Positions 8,299 to 19,470 of a stretch of DNA of 64,000 nucleotides are shown here, piece after piece. The notes below the pieces were generated by a model. That model was given only the letters and a program-made list of their open reading frames with translations, did not search any database and had not been told where the DNA came from. The DNA is from Bacteroides sp. (GTDB lineage: Bacteria > Bacteroidota > Bacteroidia > Bacteroidales > Bacteroidaceae), in the NCBI GenBank assembly GCA_021202275.1, contig JAJQDI010000002.1, positions 1 to 64,000 of the forward strand. Reading direction: 5' to 3'. The number at the start of each line of letters is the position of its first letter. Position 1 is the stretch's first letter. The position numbers and the translations under genes were made by a program.

Positions 8299-11134
8299 TT
8301 AGCGGAAGTCAAACACCAGACGGATCCGCATGCCTTCGTCTCCCTTTTTGATCCGTATATTCCCCGGCTGACTACGGGGTCCGTGCTGGGAAATGGGTTT
8401 GAAACAACGGATGGCAGGTATATCCAGCAGGAACGACAGGTCGCCTTCCGGGAAGTCGGGCATGGTGTTTATACCCTCCTGCCGGCCCGCGGGTTCCTGT
8501 GGGGTGAATACCCGGAAATAGAGTCCGTCCGTCGCCGAATAGACCGTGAAAGGTGCCTGATCGCTTTCTAAGGTAGCCCAGTAGAGATGGGCATGGTATC
8601 CTTTGAATTCGGGATAGATCAGGGATTCAAACGATTCACCGGTAATGGTATTGTTATAGTCTTTTTGCCAGATGCCGTAGTTCATGCCACGGATACGGTT
8701 TTTCCATACCCGATACGGCCCCCGTCCCATCCAGCGCATGCCCGTGCACAACTCTTCCGGATAGGAGAAAGTAAGCCCCAGGTGATAGACCTCTTCATCC
8801 ATAAACGCGTCGTCGAAGCCACCTCCACCGGAAGCCCGGTTGAGCAAGACAGCGTCCATGTCCAGCAAGCCCTCCTTGTTCAGTGTCCAGACAATGGAAT
8901 CTACACCTCCGGTATAACGTACACACAAAACTGCCCGATCTGCTTCTGCACGCGCGGTGATCTCCCGGATCCTCATTTTCATACCGACAGCCACCGGACC
9001 ATCGGTAAAAGGTATTTCCGTTCGTCCTCCCTCCCGGGTGATCCGTTGAATCGTTCCATCGGAACATCGGAAAGAGACGGCTGTATGCTTGTTCTGCAAC
9101 GTGATGAGAGAATCTGTTCGTATGATCCGGGGAACTTCTTCTTTTACCGCCAAACCTTCCCGTTGCCGCTCCAGATATTCATCGGTATACCGTACAGGAT
9201 AGCTGCGCAGAAACACGCTATGGCCATCCGGATCATATCCTTCGATCTCCAGGACATCGGCCTGCATAAAATTTTCCGGCAGTGGTATCTGTACACGCCC
9301 GGTCTCACCGGGACACAAAGCGGGCAGGGGAATAGCACCGGAGCCGATCGTTTCCCTCTCTCCTCCCAACAAAGGCGAAGGACAGCGATAGGGCCGATAT
9401 TCCATCCGGCACTCTTTCAGTGGAGTGTATAACCAGTCGTTGGTCACAAAGATCTCTCCCCGGAACGAAGGAGTGATATAGAAAGGCCGGATCTGTATGG
9501 GCGACCAGATATCCCGCACCGTATAATAGCTGGCCTCTTTCTCCCGGTAAGGTCCCAATATGCCATCGGGGGCATTGAAACGTTCGCTGTCAAGTATGCC
9601 TCCCTCATCCGTACGCCGCACGGCATTGTCGCTGAAATCCCACAGGAAACCGCCTGCGAAAAGCGGATGAGCGGTATAGCGTTCCCAGAAATCTTCCAGT
9701 CCGGCACCATGCCCCTGGTCGTACTGCCCGTGCATAAATTCAGTGGGCATAAATACTTTATATCCGTTGGTAAAGCGCCCTACCCCGGTCAGAAAAGCCG
9801 GATAGTGGTGGGTATCCAGTCCGTTGAAATCGGCCCACGGATGGATCACATGGCGTTTTTGCGGATCACAGGCATGGAAAAGAGTGTCCAGTGCCGTATT
9901 CCACCCACCTTCATTCCCGTTGCTCCACAGAATAATACTGGGACGATTGACATCGCGGGAAACCATTTCCCGAAGGAGCCTGCTTCCGGTCTCGGTATCA
10001 TAGCTATTCTGCCAGCCGGCCAATTCGTTGATCACAAAAAGCCCCATCGAGTCACAAGCCTCCAGGAAATGTGTATCAGGCGGATAATGGAATCGCACTG
10101 CATTCATATTCATCTCCTTCATCAACTTTACATCTTCTATACTGATCTGCTTGTTGGTCGTACGTCCACCGTCCGGATGAAAAGAATGACGGTTGACTCC
10201 CTTCATAACTATTTTCGTACCATTGACATAGATCCCATCCCGCGGACGGAACTCCACGGTACGGAAGCCGATCCGCTCTTCGTGGATGTGCAACAGCCTG
10301 CCTGTTCCATCCGCCAGTTCCCAGCGTACCCGGTAGAGGTGAGGAGTCTCCGGTGTCCAGGGTTGGACTTCCGGCCATCGCGATGTAACCCGCTGCACCG
10401 TACTGGTGTCAGAGAGTATCTCCTGCTGCGAGGGATAGGTCACATTTTCCCGATCTGAAAAAAGAGTCGTGGTAAGCTGATAGCCCGGCTGCGCACCGGA
10501 CAGATAGAGCTCCGTGGTCAACGTTCCGTCTGCCGCCGCATCCGTAGCTACCCGGGTGATATGAACCGGAGGAAGTGCCCGTAACCAGACCGGACGATAG
10601 ATCCCGCCGAAAAGCCACCAGTCGGCCCGTCGCTCCGCCGCGTTCACGCTACGGTTGGCGGAATGTTTGGAGACCTGCACCTCCAGTTCATTGTCGGCAT
10701 CCATCCGGATCAAAGAAGTTATATCGTAAGAGAACCGGTAAAAACCTCCCTGGTGCATCTCCCCGGCCTGCATGCCATTGATCAGGACTTTCGCATCTGT
10801 CATGACTCCGTCAAAGACAATCTCTATCTTTTGGCCGGCCCATTCCGCGGGAACCTGGAACCGATACCGATAGATCCCTTCCTCCATACTGGGATGTTTC
10901 ACGCCGGGTTCTTTGTACCAGCGGCCGTAGGTATATTCTCCATATCCCTGCAACTCCCACTGGGAAGGGACTTCAATGGTGCTCCACACCCCACTATGAC
11001 GTCCCTGGGAACAATAAAAATCCCACGTCACCGTATTTCCCAGACCAGTTCCCGACAGGTACCGGACCTGGGTGTGCTGCCCCCAGACAGGTATAGTGAA
11101 CAGACAAAAAAAGCAGAGAGATCAGGTGTTTCAT
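8299..11134 (-). pseudogene. GH2 beta-galactosidase-type enzyme, frameshifted within its signal peptide
   Basis: The 910-aa ORF (8299-11031) has GH2 domains in order: jelly roll (FDGVMTDAKVLINGMQAG), Ig-like, and TIM barrel with acid/base Glu in WSNGNEGGW (about residue 372) and nucleophile Glu in PTEFMHG (about 430), then a C-terminal beta-galactosidase small-chain-like domain. The ORF-track start is an internal GTG. The real start is ATG at 11132-11134 (MKHLISLL...), but a 7-base T run (plus A7 at 11106-11112) throws it out of frame. With six T the reading is MKHLISLLFCLFTIPVWGQHTQVRYLSGTGLGNTVTWDF, a normal signal peptide joined to a normal GH2 N-terminus. As written, the exported enzyme cannot be made. 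A sequencing error or slippage-based variation are alternatives to decay. Confidence 0.85.
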
Positions 11135-11285
11135 ATCCGGTAAGATGGGTTCATATCCACAAAATAACAGAGAATAACTCATTCCATCGCTTTCTACATT
11201 GACAGTTTGACTGGTGGAAATGATGTTTCCGGAACAGTCTTATCGCTTTTTCCTCTATTTCCATGACGGAGTCTGAGTACACCGA

Positions 11286-11324
11286 TAAAAAAGAGGCCTG
11301 TCTTCACCAGGACACAGCCTCTCT
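11286..11324 (-). terminator. Terminator downstream of the serine hydrolase
   Basis: The minus strand folds AGAGGCTGTGTC...GACAGGCCTCT (slightly bulged) and then runs into TTTTTTATC. Confidence 0.65.
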
Positions 11325-11378
11325 TACAACACTTACAAGGGCTATTTAATTAATAGATTTTATTAGAATCTGACTTTC

Positions 11379-12551
11379 TTACTCCGGAGTCATAGCTCTG
11401 TTACTCTGATCAATAATTTCCAGGGCAGTTCCCAGCCAGGTATCCACATCTTCCGGATAGTGCTGCGGTGTGAAACTCTCTATACGTTTATGACCCAGTC
11501 GTACTACTACCGCATTCTTTTCAGGGATGGCAAAGACATATTGTCCCAGTACGCCACGCATGTAGTTGACTTCCAATCCTTCGTAGATCAATTTCCAGAA
11601 CTGATAGCCGTATTGTTCGTTCCTGTCGTTATAGGTCTTATTGATCAGTGTGGTATCCAGCCGGAGCGCTTTCTCGAGATAAGAAGAGGATACCAGCTGT
11701 TTGCCTTCCCACTGACCTTTATTCAGAAGAAGCTGGCCAAACCGGGCAAAATCACGCACATTTGTATTGTAACAACAAAAGGCTTTTTCTACACCCTCCT
11801 TTTTATCGAGACTCCAGAGCGCGTCTTCTTCCGCGTGCATCGGAGTCCACAACTTCCGTGAGACATAGCTACTGATCGGTTCACCGGTGACCTCTTCCAG
11901 AATGAAGGAGAGAAGTTGTGTCACTACACTCTGGTATTCGAAATAGACTCCCGGTTCTTCTTTCTCCTTCAGGTCAAAGGTCTGTTTCACCAGGTTATTT
12001 CCATAATACAACTTGGTTGCGGGCGAAAAAATACTACCATAGGTTTCGTCAAAATCAAATCCGACACTCATGGTCAACAGGTGATGCAGGGTAAGCGTCT
12101 TACCACCATAACCGGTAAACTGCGGAAAAAAATCGGCTACCGGCTGGTCTGTACTTTTGATCAGACCTTCGTCCAACGCGCAGCCGATGGCCAGCGATAC
12201 AATACTTTTCGCCACAGAGAAAGAACCGGAGAGAGATTCCTGATAGTATCCGTCCCAATATTTTTCGAACAAGATAGTGGTGTCTTTAATAATGATATAG
12301 GCTACCGTACTGAGATCTTCAAAGACCGGAAGGTATTTTTCCGGGATCTGATACTCATTATAATCAGGAGCTATGTCCCAGGGTCTGGGAGAAGCTGCTT
12401 TCACCACCCGGTTCTCAAAAAAAGTATAATCGTCTATTTTGGAATCTCCATGTTTCAATGCCTGACGGAGGTAATAATTCGAAGGCAGGAAAAACCAGAC
12501 GACAAACAGCAACAGTACCAGTGCTAAAATAATACACGTAATCTTTTTCAT
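11379..12551 (-). CDS. Serine hydrolase, class C beta-lactamase family
   Basis: A 390-aa protein with an uncleaved-looking N-terminal membrane segment (residues 4-22, IIALVLLLFVVWFF-type), so probably anchored facing the periplasm. The catalytic SxxK motif is SVAK (Ser112, Lys115). A YxS-type motif occurs in FEYQSVV. The fold is that of beta-lactamase/6-aminohexanoate-dimer hydrolase/penicillin-binding esterases. The true substrate cannot be read from sequence; peptidoglycan peptide or ester hydrolysis are both possible. Single gene with its own promoter-like element at 12763 and terminator at 11286. It has no obvious link to the flanking glycan genes. Confidence 0.8.
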   Translation of the reverse strand: MKKITCIILALVLLLFVVWFFLPSNYYLRQALKHGDSKIDDYTFFENRVVKAASPRPWDIAPDYNEYQIPEKYLPVFEDLSTVAYIIIKDTTILFEKYWDGYYQESLSGSFSVAKSIVSLAIGCALDEGLIKSTDQPVADFFPQFTGYGGKTLTLHHLLTMSVGFDFDETYGSIFSPATKLYYGNNLVKQTFDLKEKEEPGVYFEYQSVVTQLLSFILEEVTGEPISSYVSRKLWTPMHAEEDALWSLDKKEGVEKAFCCYNTNVRDFARFGQLLLNKGQWEGKQLVSSSYLEKALRLDTTLINKTYNDRNEQYGYQFWKLIYEGLEVNYMRGVLGQYVFAIPEKNAVVVRLGHKRIESFTPQHYPEDVDTWLGTALEIIDQSNRAMTPE

Positions 12552-12762
12552 TCCATCATGTTTTTAGTGTTAATAATTTTATCAAACAAAATTAAAAAAA
12601 CTCTTTACAATCACAAGGAATTTAAATGATTTTTTGTTAAAATAGTTGCTATAAATAAAAACGGATGAAAATCCCAAAAAGTCAGGAAAAGACACTAAGC
12701 ACTACAATCAGGTAAAAAATTATGTTGAGATCTATAAAACAAGGAACAAAAAAACATCTTTT

Positions 12763-12770
12763 CAAAGATA
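12763..12770 (-). promoter_or_regulatory. Candidate -7 element for the serine hydrolase gene
   Basis: TATCTTTG on the minus strand (plus CAAAGATA), about 210 bp before the start codon. The AT-rich region between 12552 and 12788 shows nothing else. Confidence 0.35.
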
Positions 12771-12788
12771 CAGACAAAACTAGTTTTA

Positions 12789-12870
12789 ATAAAAAAACTC
12801 CCGGACAAACAGGTCCGTAAGAAGGAACAAAAAACACCCTTCAAAAGTAGGCTAACTAACTTTTGAAGGG
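12789..12870 (-). terminator. Tandem terminators after susD1
   Basis: The first minus-strand hairpin is CCCTTCAAAAGT/ACTTTTGAAGGG (12837-12848 with 12859-12870), followed by TGTTTTTTG. The second is CGGAC/GTCCG (12802-12817), followed by seven T. Two in series insulate the serine hydrolase gene from the SusCD transcript. Confidence 0.8.
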
Positions 12871-12936
12871 CAGTTCTTCCGGGCTATGTCTCCTTGTCAG
12901 GAAACGGGACAGTATATATTCCTTATGAAAAACGTT

Positions 12937-14913
12937 TTAGTAAGCCGGATGCTGCTGATCGGTCAGCCCCGGATTTACATCAATGATACTGGTTGTATTG
13001 AAGGGCAAGATCTCTACCTTATTCTTTTCCATTCCGTAGAACATCTCTGTGATCCAGGTGTTTTTGCTGGCAAGCCCTTCCACATCCACAATGGACAATC
13101 CGCCTCTCTGTTTCACGGAATTACAGCCAAACATATTCAGGATGGTATAAGTCACTTCCTCTACATCCACCCCCGCGGGTACGGCAGCGCGGGTAAAGTA
13201 GACATTGCCGTCACTGCCTTCGTAGAAGGTCTTTTCCAACGCTCCCTGACTGGAAGAGTTCAATGTATTCAACGTCGTTTCTTCTTCCGCGGTCAGTCCC
13301 AGCGAAGCGATATCCGCGTCGCTCATAGCGATATACGGAAGAGCGATGGTAGGATCTTTGAGTACCGCTTTACCATGATCTTTATATGCCCAGTACACAT
13401 CTACGTTGGCATAGCGTCCTTCGCGGCTGGCCAGCTGATACAGTTTTTCTTTCTCCGCGGTCAGGTAATCTACCAGGATGCCCCAGCGCGCCAGGTCACT
13501 CTTACGCAGCGATTCATTGGAAAGTTCCAGTTTGCGTTCCTGGATGATCGCGTCTCTGAATGCCTGATAGTCTGTCGGAGTGGTGCCGATCTTATCCGCA
13601 TCGTTCCGGAAGGCACGCAGACGCACCTGCTCATACGCTTTCACCGCTTCCGGGGTGGGTCCGTTGTGGAGTTCGTTCAATGCCTCGGCATACATCAGCA
13701 ATACATCCGAATACCTGAGCAACGGGAAGTTCACATTCTTGCGGGCATCCGACGGGCCCTTCTCTTTCAGCCAGTTGATGCGGTACTTACCCACTCCATG
13801 CCCGATCCATGTATTCATCTGGTATGAATCGTCGCCCAGGATCGCATAATTACAGATAGATACGTCGCGCCGCTGGTCTCCCTCGTCAAATTCGAAATAG
13901 AACGTGGGCATGGCTACCATCTGGGCCCCTCCTTTTCCGAAAGTAGCAGGCGTTCCGCTGGTAGGGATGGTATTTACATACGCCGTGCGCACATCCGGAG
14001 CATCCGGTCCGTAGGTACCGTATTCCAGCATCGTCTCGTTGTTGTATTCCTGCGCGCACAGATCGCGGAACACCTGATCGTAGTTATTCAATAGCGTATT
14101 TTCCCCTTTATCCATCACGGCTTTACAGGCATCTGCCGCGATCTGCAACAGTTCTCTGATACGGGCCTGGTCTTCCCGCTGGGCAATTCTCAGTGTACTG
14201 GGATTATAAGGCGTAGTGGAGAGATCCCAGCGCAGCGAATGTCCGGCCGCATACAGTGCTACCCGTGCCAGGATACCATAAGCCGCGTTTTTGGTGAAAC
14301 GTTCCGGTGTAGCTACCATGTTCTCACTTTGCCAGGGCAGCAGTTCCACCGCCTGTTGCAGGTCAGCTACACAGCGGTCCCAGATCGTATCCCGGTGTAC
14401 CCGGGAAGAAGAGAAAGTAGTCAGATCCGTAGTAGGAACATCCGAATAGGGTACATCTCCGTAAAAACGGACCAGGTTCCAGTAGGCATAGGCACGTATC
14501 GCCAGGGCTTCTCCCATCAGCGAGTTGATCTTCTTCTCTTCACTTTCATTTTCTGCTGTCAGGGAAGGTAGATTCCTGATACATACATTGGCATATTCAA
14601 TGGCTTTGTACATTCCGGTATAGGTACCGCTCAGCATACCGGTAAGGGCGGTATAGTCGTAGTTGGCTACATAATACTTGGAGTTGGACTCTGTAGAGCT
14701 CGATTCGTCTGTCCCCATCAGCAACTGATAACCCAATTCCTGGGTAAATATACTGGGGTAGGCTCCTACGACAGTCATCTCGGCCCTGCTGATGGTAGTA
14801 AAGATCGAGGAACTGTCTGCTTTGGATTCCGAAGGCATATCCAGCCAGTCTTCGCAAGAGGTGAATGCCAGGGCAAGGGCAGTAACACCTATTATATAGA
14901 TACTCTTTTTCAT
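12937..14913 (-). CDS. susD-like: SusD/RagB-family glycan-binding lipoprotein (pair 1)
   Basis: A 658-aa surface lipoprotein (lipobox FTSC, followed by EDWLDMP, the classic SusD N-terminus). SusD features include alpha-helical TPR-like repeats (GEALAIRAYAYWNLVRFYGDVPY), the RTWED-like segment FPLLRYSDVLLMYAEALNEL, and a C-terminal sugar-contact region. It follows susC1 by 13 bp, as in nearly all SusCD operons. It would lid the SusC1 transporter and bind a pectin-derived glycan; ligand unknown. It shares the design, but only moderate identity, with SusD2. If susC1 is truly interrupted by TAG, this protein may be produced without a full partner. Confidence 0.9.
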   Translation of the reverse strand: MKKSIYIIGVTALALAFTSCEDWLDMPSESKADSSSIFTTISRAEMTVVGAYPSIFTQELGYQLLMGTDESSSTESNSKYYVANYDYTALTGMLSGTYTGMYKAIEYANVCIRNLPSLTAENESEEKKINSLMGEALAIRAYAYWNLVRFYGDVPYSDVPTTDLTTFSSSRVHRDTIWDRCVADLQQAVELLPWQSENMVATPERFTKNAAYGILARVALYAAGHSLRWDLSTTPYNPSTLRIAQREDQARIRELLQIAADACKAVMDKGENTLLNNYDQVFRDLCAQEYNNETMLEYGTYGPDAPDVRTAYVNTIPTSGTPATFGKGGAQMVAMPTFYFEFDEGDQRRDVSICNYAILGDDSYQMNTWIGHGVGKYRINWLKEKGPSDARKNVNFPLLRYSDVLLMYAEALNELHNGPTPEAVKAYEQVRLRAFRNDADKIGTTPTDYQAFRDAIIQERKLELSNESLRKSDLARWGILVDYLTAEKEKLYQLASREGRYANVDVYWAYKDHGKAVLKDPTIALPYIAMSDADIASLGLTAEEETTLNTLNSSSQGALEKTFYEGSDGNVYFTRAAVPAGVDVEEVTYTILNMFGCNSVKQRGGLSIVDVEGLASKNTWITEMFYGMEKNKVEILPFNTTSIIDVNPGLTDQQHPAY

Positions 14914-14926
14914 ACGTATATACTGT

Positions 14927-17900
14927 TTATAATGTTAAGTTGATACCCAATACCCAGCTCTTGGCACGCGGGAAAGAGGAGTTGTCGATCCCCGGGGTGA
15001 GGGAACTGCTGGTAGTAGCCGAATCCGAGGAGCGGCTGATAGAAACTTCCGGGTCGTATCCGGAATAGCTGGTGAATGTATAGATATTGTTCAGTGTTCC
15101 ATAGACACGTACAGAACTGATCTTCGCCCGCTGTACCAGTTTTTTGGGCAGCGTATATCCCAGGGTGATCGTGTTCAGGCGCAGGAACGAACCATTCTCG
15201 ATGTAATAACTGCTATGGTCGCTGATCGCGTTCTTGTTGTTGGAAGAGATGTTCCATACTTTGTTCTTGCTGTCCTGATCGGGATTCAAAGCAGCCAGAC
15301 GATCCAGGTCGGTAGTCTCTTTTCCCGTCGCAGGGTCAATCAACGTAAAACGATCTTTCATCTTGGCCAGCGTGTTCTGGTTGGCCATATACGGACCGAT
15401 AAAACGCTGTGTACTCATGTTGAACACCTTATTGCCGTAGACAAAATTCATAAAGATGCTCAGGTCGAAACCTTTGTAAGCGAAGGTATTGTTCATACCA
15501 CCGGTGAACTTGGGCTGCGCGTTTCCGATCACGGTACGGTCATTGATGGAATATACCGGATGTCCGTCATCATCTACCTCTCCAGCCACATCTTTGTATT
15601 TGACATCTCCCGGTCGCACATTGTCGCGGACTGTTCCTTTCAGATAGGGTATACCTTCCTTCAGTGTATAGGAGCCATCGGCATTCTGGGTAAAGTCGGT
15701 CGTCTTATAAATACCGTCATACTGCAATCCGTAGAATTGCCCCAACGGTTTTCCCACCTCGATCTTATATCCCATTCTGCTTTCGTAGTCCTGTATCCAG
15801 CTGTCTATCTCGTCGTCTCTGTACAGGTCAAGTACTTTGGAACGATTGAAAGCGATGTTGAAATCCGTAGTCCAGGTAAATCCTTTGGTGCGTACATTCT
15901 GTGTATTCACCACGATTTCTACCCCGCGGTTGCGGATAGAACCTAAATTCTGGATCTGTGTGGAATATCCGGTGGAAGTAGGGATCTTATTGGACACCAA
16001 CAGGTTGTTGGATTCATTGTTGTACCAGTCTACCGAGAAGTTGAGCCGGCTGCTGAACAGCGAAACATCTACTCCCACGTTGGTAGTTGTGGTCTTTTCC
16101 CACTTCAGATCCGGATTTCCCAACGTAGTACCGGGTACATAGGTAATATACTCGCTTCCGTTGTATCCGTACACTCCCGAACCGTAGGTAGTGGCATACA
16201 TATTGTCTTTGATGTTGTTGTTACCGGAAGTACCGTAACCGATCCGTACTTTCAGGTTGTTCACAAAATCTGCGCGTTCCATAAAGGCCTCTTCGGAGAT
16301 ACGCCAGGCCACGGAAGCAGACGGAAAGTAACCCCACTGGTTGCCCCGTGCAAATTTCGAAGAGCCGTCGCCACGGAGCGTACCGGTAAAGAGGTAGCGA
16401 TCTTTCAGGTTATAGGAGAGACGACCGAATACGGATACCAATCCCATCCTTGTCTTATCCGACGCGCGGGAATAGGGCGTACCCATCTTCACATCATTGA
16501 GTCCGAAGTTCCCATCGGAGAATTTACGATACTCATTGTCCAGTTTCATGGTCTCCATGTAGTAGGTTTCTTGTCCCACCAATACAGTGAAACGGTGTAT
16601 ATCGGCCAGACTGAACGCATAATTCAGCGTATTGGTCACCTGCCAGGAGTATTTCTCACTGTTGTTCCTGTACCCGTATCCATAGGGGCTATCGTTGGAT
16701 TTTGCCTGCTTGGTAGAGCCGTCGTCCCAATAGTCGTGGCGTACCTGCTGCCAGAGGTAACTTCCGGAGGTGCGGAAAGTGAGGTCTTTCAGGATATCTA
16801 TTTCCAACCCGACATTTACCGTAGCCATACGGGTGTATTTCTTGTTGGTAATAGCCAGGTTGTCCAGCAGGGGGTTGTTGGCATCGTAGTTGGGATCTCC
16901 CATGATATCGGAGAGTTCAGTGCCGAGATCGGAACCGATCATCTGTTCATTGGTCCAGCGGATACCACCGGTGATGGGTTGAAGGATCGTCTGCTTGAGT
17001 TTACCCCCTAAGGAACCGCCTCCGTCCAGTTTGGTCATCTGAAGATTGGAAGAGAAATCGAATCGCACCCCTTTCCAGAGTTCGTGATTGATCTTTGTAC
17101 GGATGTTGTTGCGCTGGTATCCCGACCGCTCCATGATACCGTCCTGTCCGGTATAGTTGTAACTGAATATGTATCTGGTCTTGTCGCTCCCTCCGCTCAC
17201 GTTTACATTGTGGTTCTGGGTCACTCCGGTATTGCCAAACACCAGATCCTGCCAGTCGATCCCCGCGCGGTTGCCATATTCCTGTTCGATGCGGCTGTAA
17301 GCACCGGTATAAAAATCAGGGGCATTCACATCGCCGCCAAACAGGTTGGCAAACTCGTTCTGGCCGCCACGAAGAGACTAAAACTCGTATTGGTATTTCA
17401 CGTAATCCTCTACGCCCAGCAAGTTCAGTTTCTTTCCCAGTCTGTCGAAGCTGACAAATCCATTGCAGGAAACCTCCGTCTTGCCGGATTTACCCGATTT
17501 GGTCGTGATCAGGATCACCCCGTTCGAACCACGCGCGCCGTAAATTGCTGTGGCGGAAGCGTCTTTCATCACATCGATGCTTTCTATATCGTTGATGTCT
17601 ACATTCTGCAAACCGTTCTCCATCTGGAAACCGTCTACAATATACAGCGGATCGGTACCCTGAGTGATGGAAGTACCTCCACGTACCGTAATGTTGATAT
17701 CGGCTCCGGGAGCACCACTGGCCGTAACGATCTGCACCCCGGCAGCTTTACCCGCCAATGCCTGCGCGGCGGTAGTTACCGGAGACATGCGCAATTCATC
17801 GGCACCCACGGATACGGAAGAGCCCGTCAGGTCTCTGCGCTTCACTTTGGCGTACCCGATTGCTACCACTTCGTCCAGCATGTGAGAAGATTCCCGCAAC

Positions 17901-18187
17901 ATAACATCAATACGGGTCTGGTTGCCAATGGTAATAATCTGAGTGTCATAGCCAATAAAGGAGATAGTCAGTTCTTTGTCCGCAGGAGATACGGTAAGTG
18001 TGTAGTTACCGTCCATATCGGTAATAGTTCCATTAGAACTTCCTTTCACTGAAACGGAAGCACCAATGACAACATCCATTGCATCTCTTACCGTACCAGT
18101 AATTGTTTTGTTCTGTGCCAATATGCTTATCGGGCAGCCTAATAGCATGACTATCAATAAGCATAGATTTTTGTGTAAGATTCTCAT
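14927..18187 (-). pseudogene. susC-like: SusC/RagA-family TonB-dependent transporter 1 (ON orientation), interrupted by in-frame TAG
   Basis: Full length 1086 codons. Signal peptide is residues 1-25 (ending SILAQ). A carboxypeptidase-regulatory-like domain follows (about 26-105, KTITGTVRDAMDVVIGASVSVKG), then the TonB plug (GYAKVKRRDLTGSSVSV...ATAIYGARGSNGVILITTK), then the 22-strand barrel ending SWVLGINLTL. Codon 270 (plus 17378-17380) is TAG: the frame reads KYQYEF-stop-SLRGGQNEFANLFG and continues open in the same frame, so the ORF track lists it as two pieces (14927-17329, 17378-18187). SusC2 has KYQYELAELQGK at this place, so a sense codon is expected. Codons 50-63 form one arm of the 42-bp inverted repeat. 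Nonsense mutation, base error or amber suppression cannot be separated here. Confidence 0.88.
17999..18040 (-). repeat. Left arm of 42-bp inverted repeat within susC1
   Basis: On the minus strand it encodes SSNGTITDMDGNYT (AGTTCTAATGGAACTATTACC...). It is identical at all 42 positions, synonymous sites included, to 19488-19529 on the plus strand. The 36 bp that follow differ at about 14 positions by hand count. It contains the small dyad AGTTC-taatg-GAACT. Confidence 0.93.
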
Positions 18188-18266
18188 AGATTATTAATAT
18201 ATAATGATTAATAAATAAATTCAAGCTTAACAATGTGTCTGTGACTATGTATGTGAGGTTACACAG

Positions 18267-18274
18267 CAAAAGTA
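18267..18274 (-). promoter_or_regulatory. -7 element of the susC promoter inside the invertible segment
   Basis: The minus strand reads TACTTTTG (TAnnTTTG) about 80 bp before the susC1 start codon. It would travel with the segment on inversion. The rest of 18188-18451 is AT-rich intergenic DNA without an ORF. Confidence 0.5.
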
Positions 18275-18451
18275 GAAAGTATGCCTAAGCAAGGAGATAT
18301 TTTTTTTGATTGAAACACTTTCGTATTTGATCTTAAATGACGGAAAGTTCAGGTCAGGGCATAAAAATCACAGAGTTAATAAATTGATTACTAACTAATT
18401 TGATTTTCTATTAATCATTTTGATCTTTTCGCCGGGCTACGAAAAGCGGCA

Positions 18452-19375
18452 TCAGCCCTCTTCTTCTTCGGCATTGGTTTCCCTGCCGTAAGACCGATAT
18501 TCGAGCGGAGTAAAGCCCGTACGTTTTTTGAAAAGTGAGAAAAAGTGTTCGGTAGATTTATAGTCCAACATAAAAGATATTTCTTTCACCGAATGCGACA
18601 TCCCTACCAGCAGTTGTTTGGCTTTGCGTAACTTCAGTTCCTGAAAGTATTTGGCCGGAGCATATCCTGTATAGTCTTTGAATACTTTACGAAACCAGGA
18701 ATAGCTGATGTTGAGTTTCATGGCCAGTTCTTCCGGGTCTATATTCTTGAATACATTTTCATTCATAATGATCTTGGCCTGTTCGATCTTCTGATCCACA
18801 TCTCCTATTTCGTATATCTTATTTTTGGAGATGGATAAGATCATACCGATCATATGCAGTACGATCCCTGACAGGTATTGCTGAGCGGATATTTTGTCCG
18901 ATTCCGCAATCTCGAGAGCCCGGGAGAACAAGTTGACAAGTTCTTCATTCAAACCCACTTCCAGGATCTGATTTTCTTTGGTCAGAAAAGAACCTTTAAT
19001 GATATGATCAATAATAGTACCCTCAAATCCAATATAATATTCGTTCCATCCTGTTTGCATAAACGGATAATAGGTGTGCCACTGCCCCGGAAAAAGCATC
19101 ATCAGTCTGCCTTTGCACACCTGCTTTTCCGGAGTGGTCTCAGAGGTAAACAGTCCCCTCCCTTTGGTGATATATACAAGTTGGTATTCACGAAGAATGC
19201 GGCCTTTCTTGGCATTGAAGAAGTACCCGGTCGGATGATCTTTCAGAGGATAAGGAGAGTTGGGTTTGATAGACTGGAAGCCCACCGTATTTACACAAAG
19301 ACCAAATTTCCGATCCATGTCATTTACTATCAAATATTTGAATTCAACCCCCAGGTCATTATAGTTTTTAGTCAT
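18452..19375 (-). CDS. AraC-family transcriptional regulator within the invertible segment
   Basis: The 307-aa protein starting MTKNYNDLG has an N-terminal cupin-like sensing domain (LVYITKGRGLFTSE, MLFPGQWHTYYPF). The C-terminal double helix-turn-helix is typical of AraC (IDPEELAMKLNISYSWFRKVFKDYTGYAPAKYFQELKLRKAKQLL...SVKEISFMLDYKSTEHFFSLFKKRTGFTPLEYR). The ORF track starts at a TTG at 19408, but that codon overlaps the promoter -7 box, so ATG at 19373-19375 is preferred. It ends in TGA. It points toward whichever susC currently has the head, 264 bp upstream of it, and is the likely activator of the active SusCD pair. It would flip with the promoter. Confidence 0.88.
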   Translation of the reverse strand: MTKNYNDLGVEFKYLIVNDMDRKFGLCVNTVGFQSIKPNSPYPLKDHPTGYFFNAKKGRILREYQLVYITKGRGLFTSETTPEKQVCKGRLMMLFPGQWHTYYPFMQTGWNEYYIGFEGTIIDHIIKGSFLTKENQILEVGLNEELVNLFSRALEIAESDKISAQQYLSGIVLHMIGMILSISKNKIYEIGDVDQKIEQAKIIMNENVFKNIDPEELAMKLNISYSWFRKVFKDYTGYAPAKYFQELKLRKAKQLLVGMSHSVKEISFMLDYKSTEHFFSLFKKRTGFTPLEYRSYGRETNAEEEEG

Positions 19376-19405
19376 ATCGTGTTCTTCGTATAATATTGGT
19401 GTGAG

Positions 19406-19413
19406 CAAAAATA
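19406..19413 (-). promoter_or_regulatory. -7 element of the AraC-family gene
   Basis: The minus strand reads TATTTTTG (TAnnTTTG), giving a start point near 19399 and a leader of about 24 nt to ATG 19375. This decides the start codon. Confidence 0.55.
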
Positions 19414-19452
19414 GAGATTATTTTTAATTTTCCATGTAAAACCATCTTCTAA

Positions 19453-19470
19453 TAGTTCTAATGGAACTAT
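19453..19470 (+). repeat. Partial third copy of the inversion repeat core
   Basis: TAGTTCTAATGGAACTAT is identical to 19487-19504, in direct orientation 34 bp away, and carries the AGTTC/GAACT dyad. TATTTTTG at 19470-19477, a possible plus-strand -7 element, directly overlaps its end. Confidence 0.75.
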
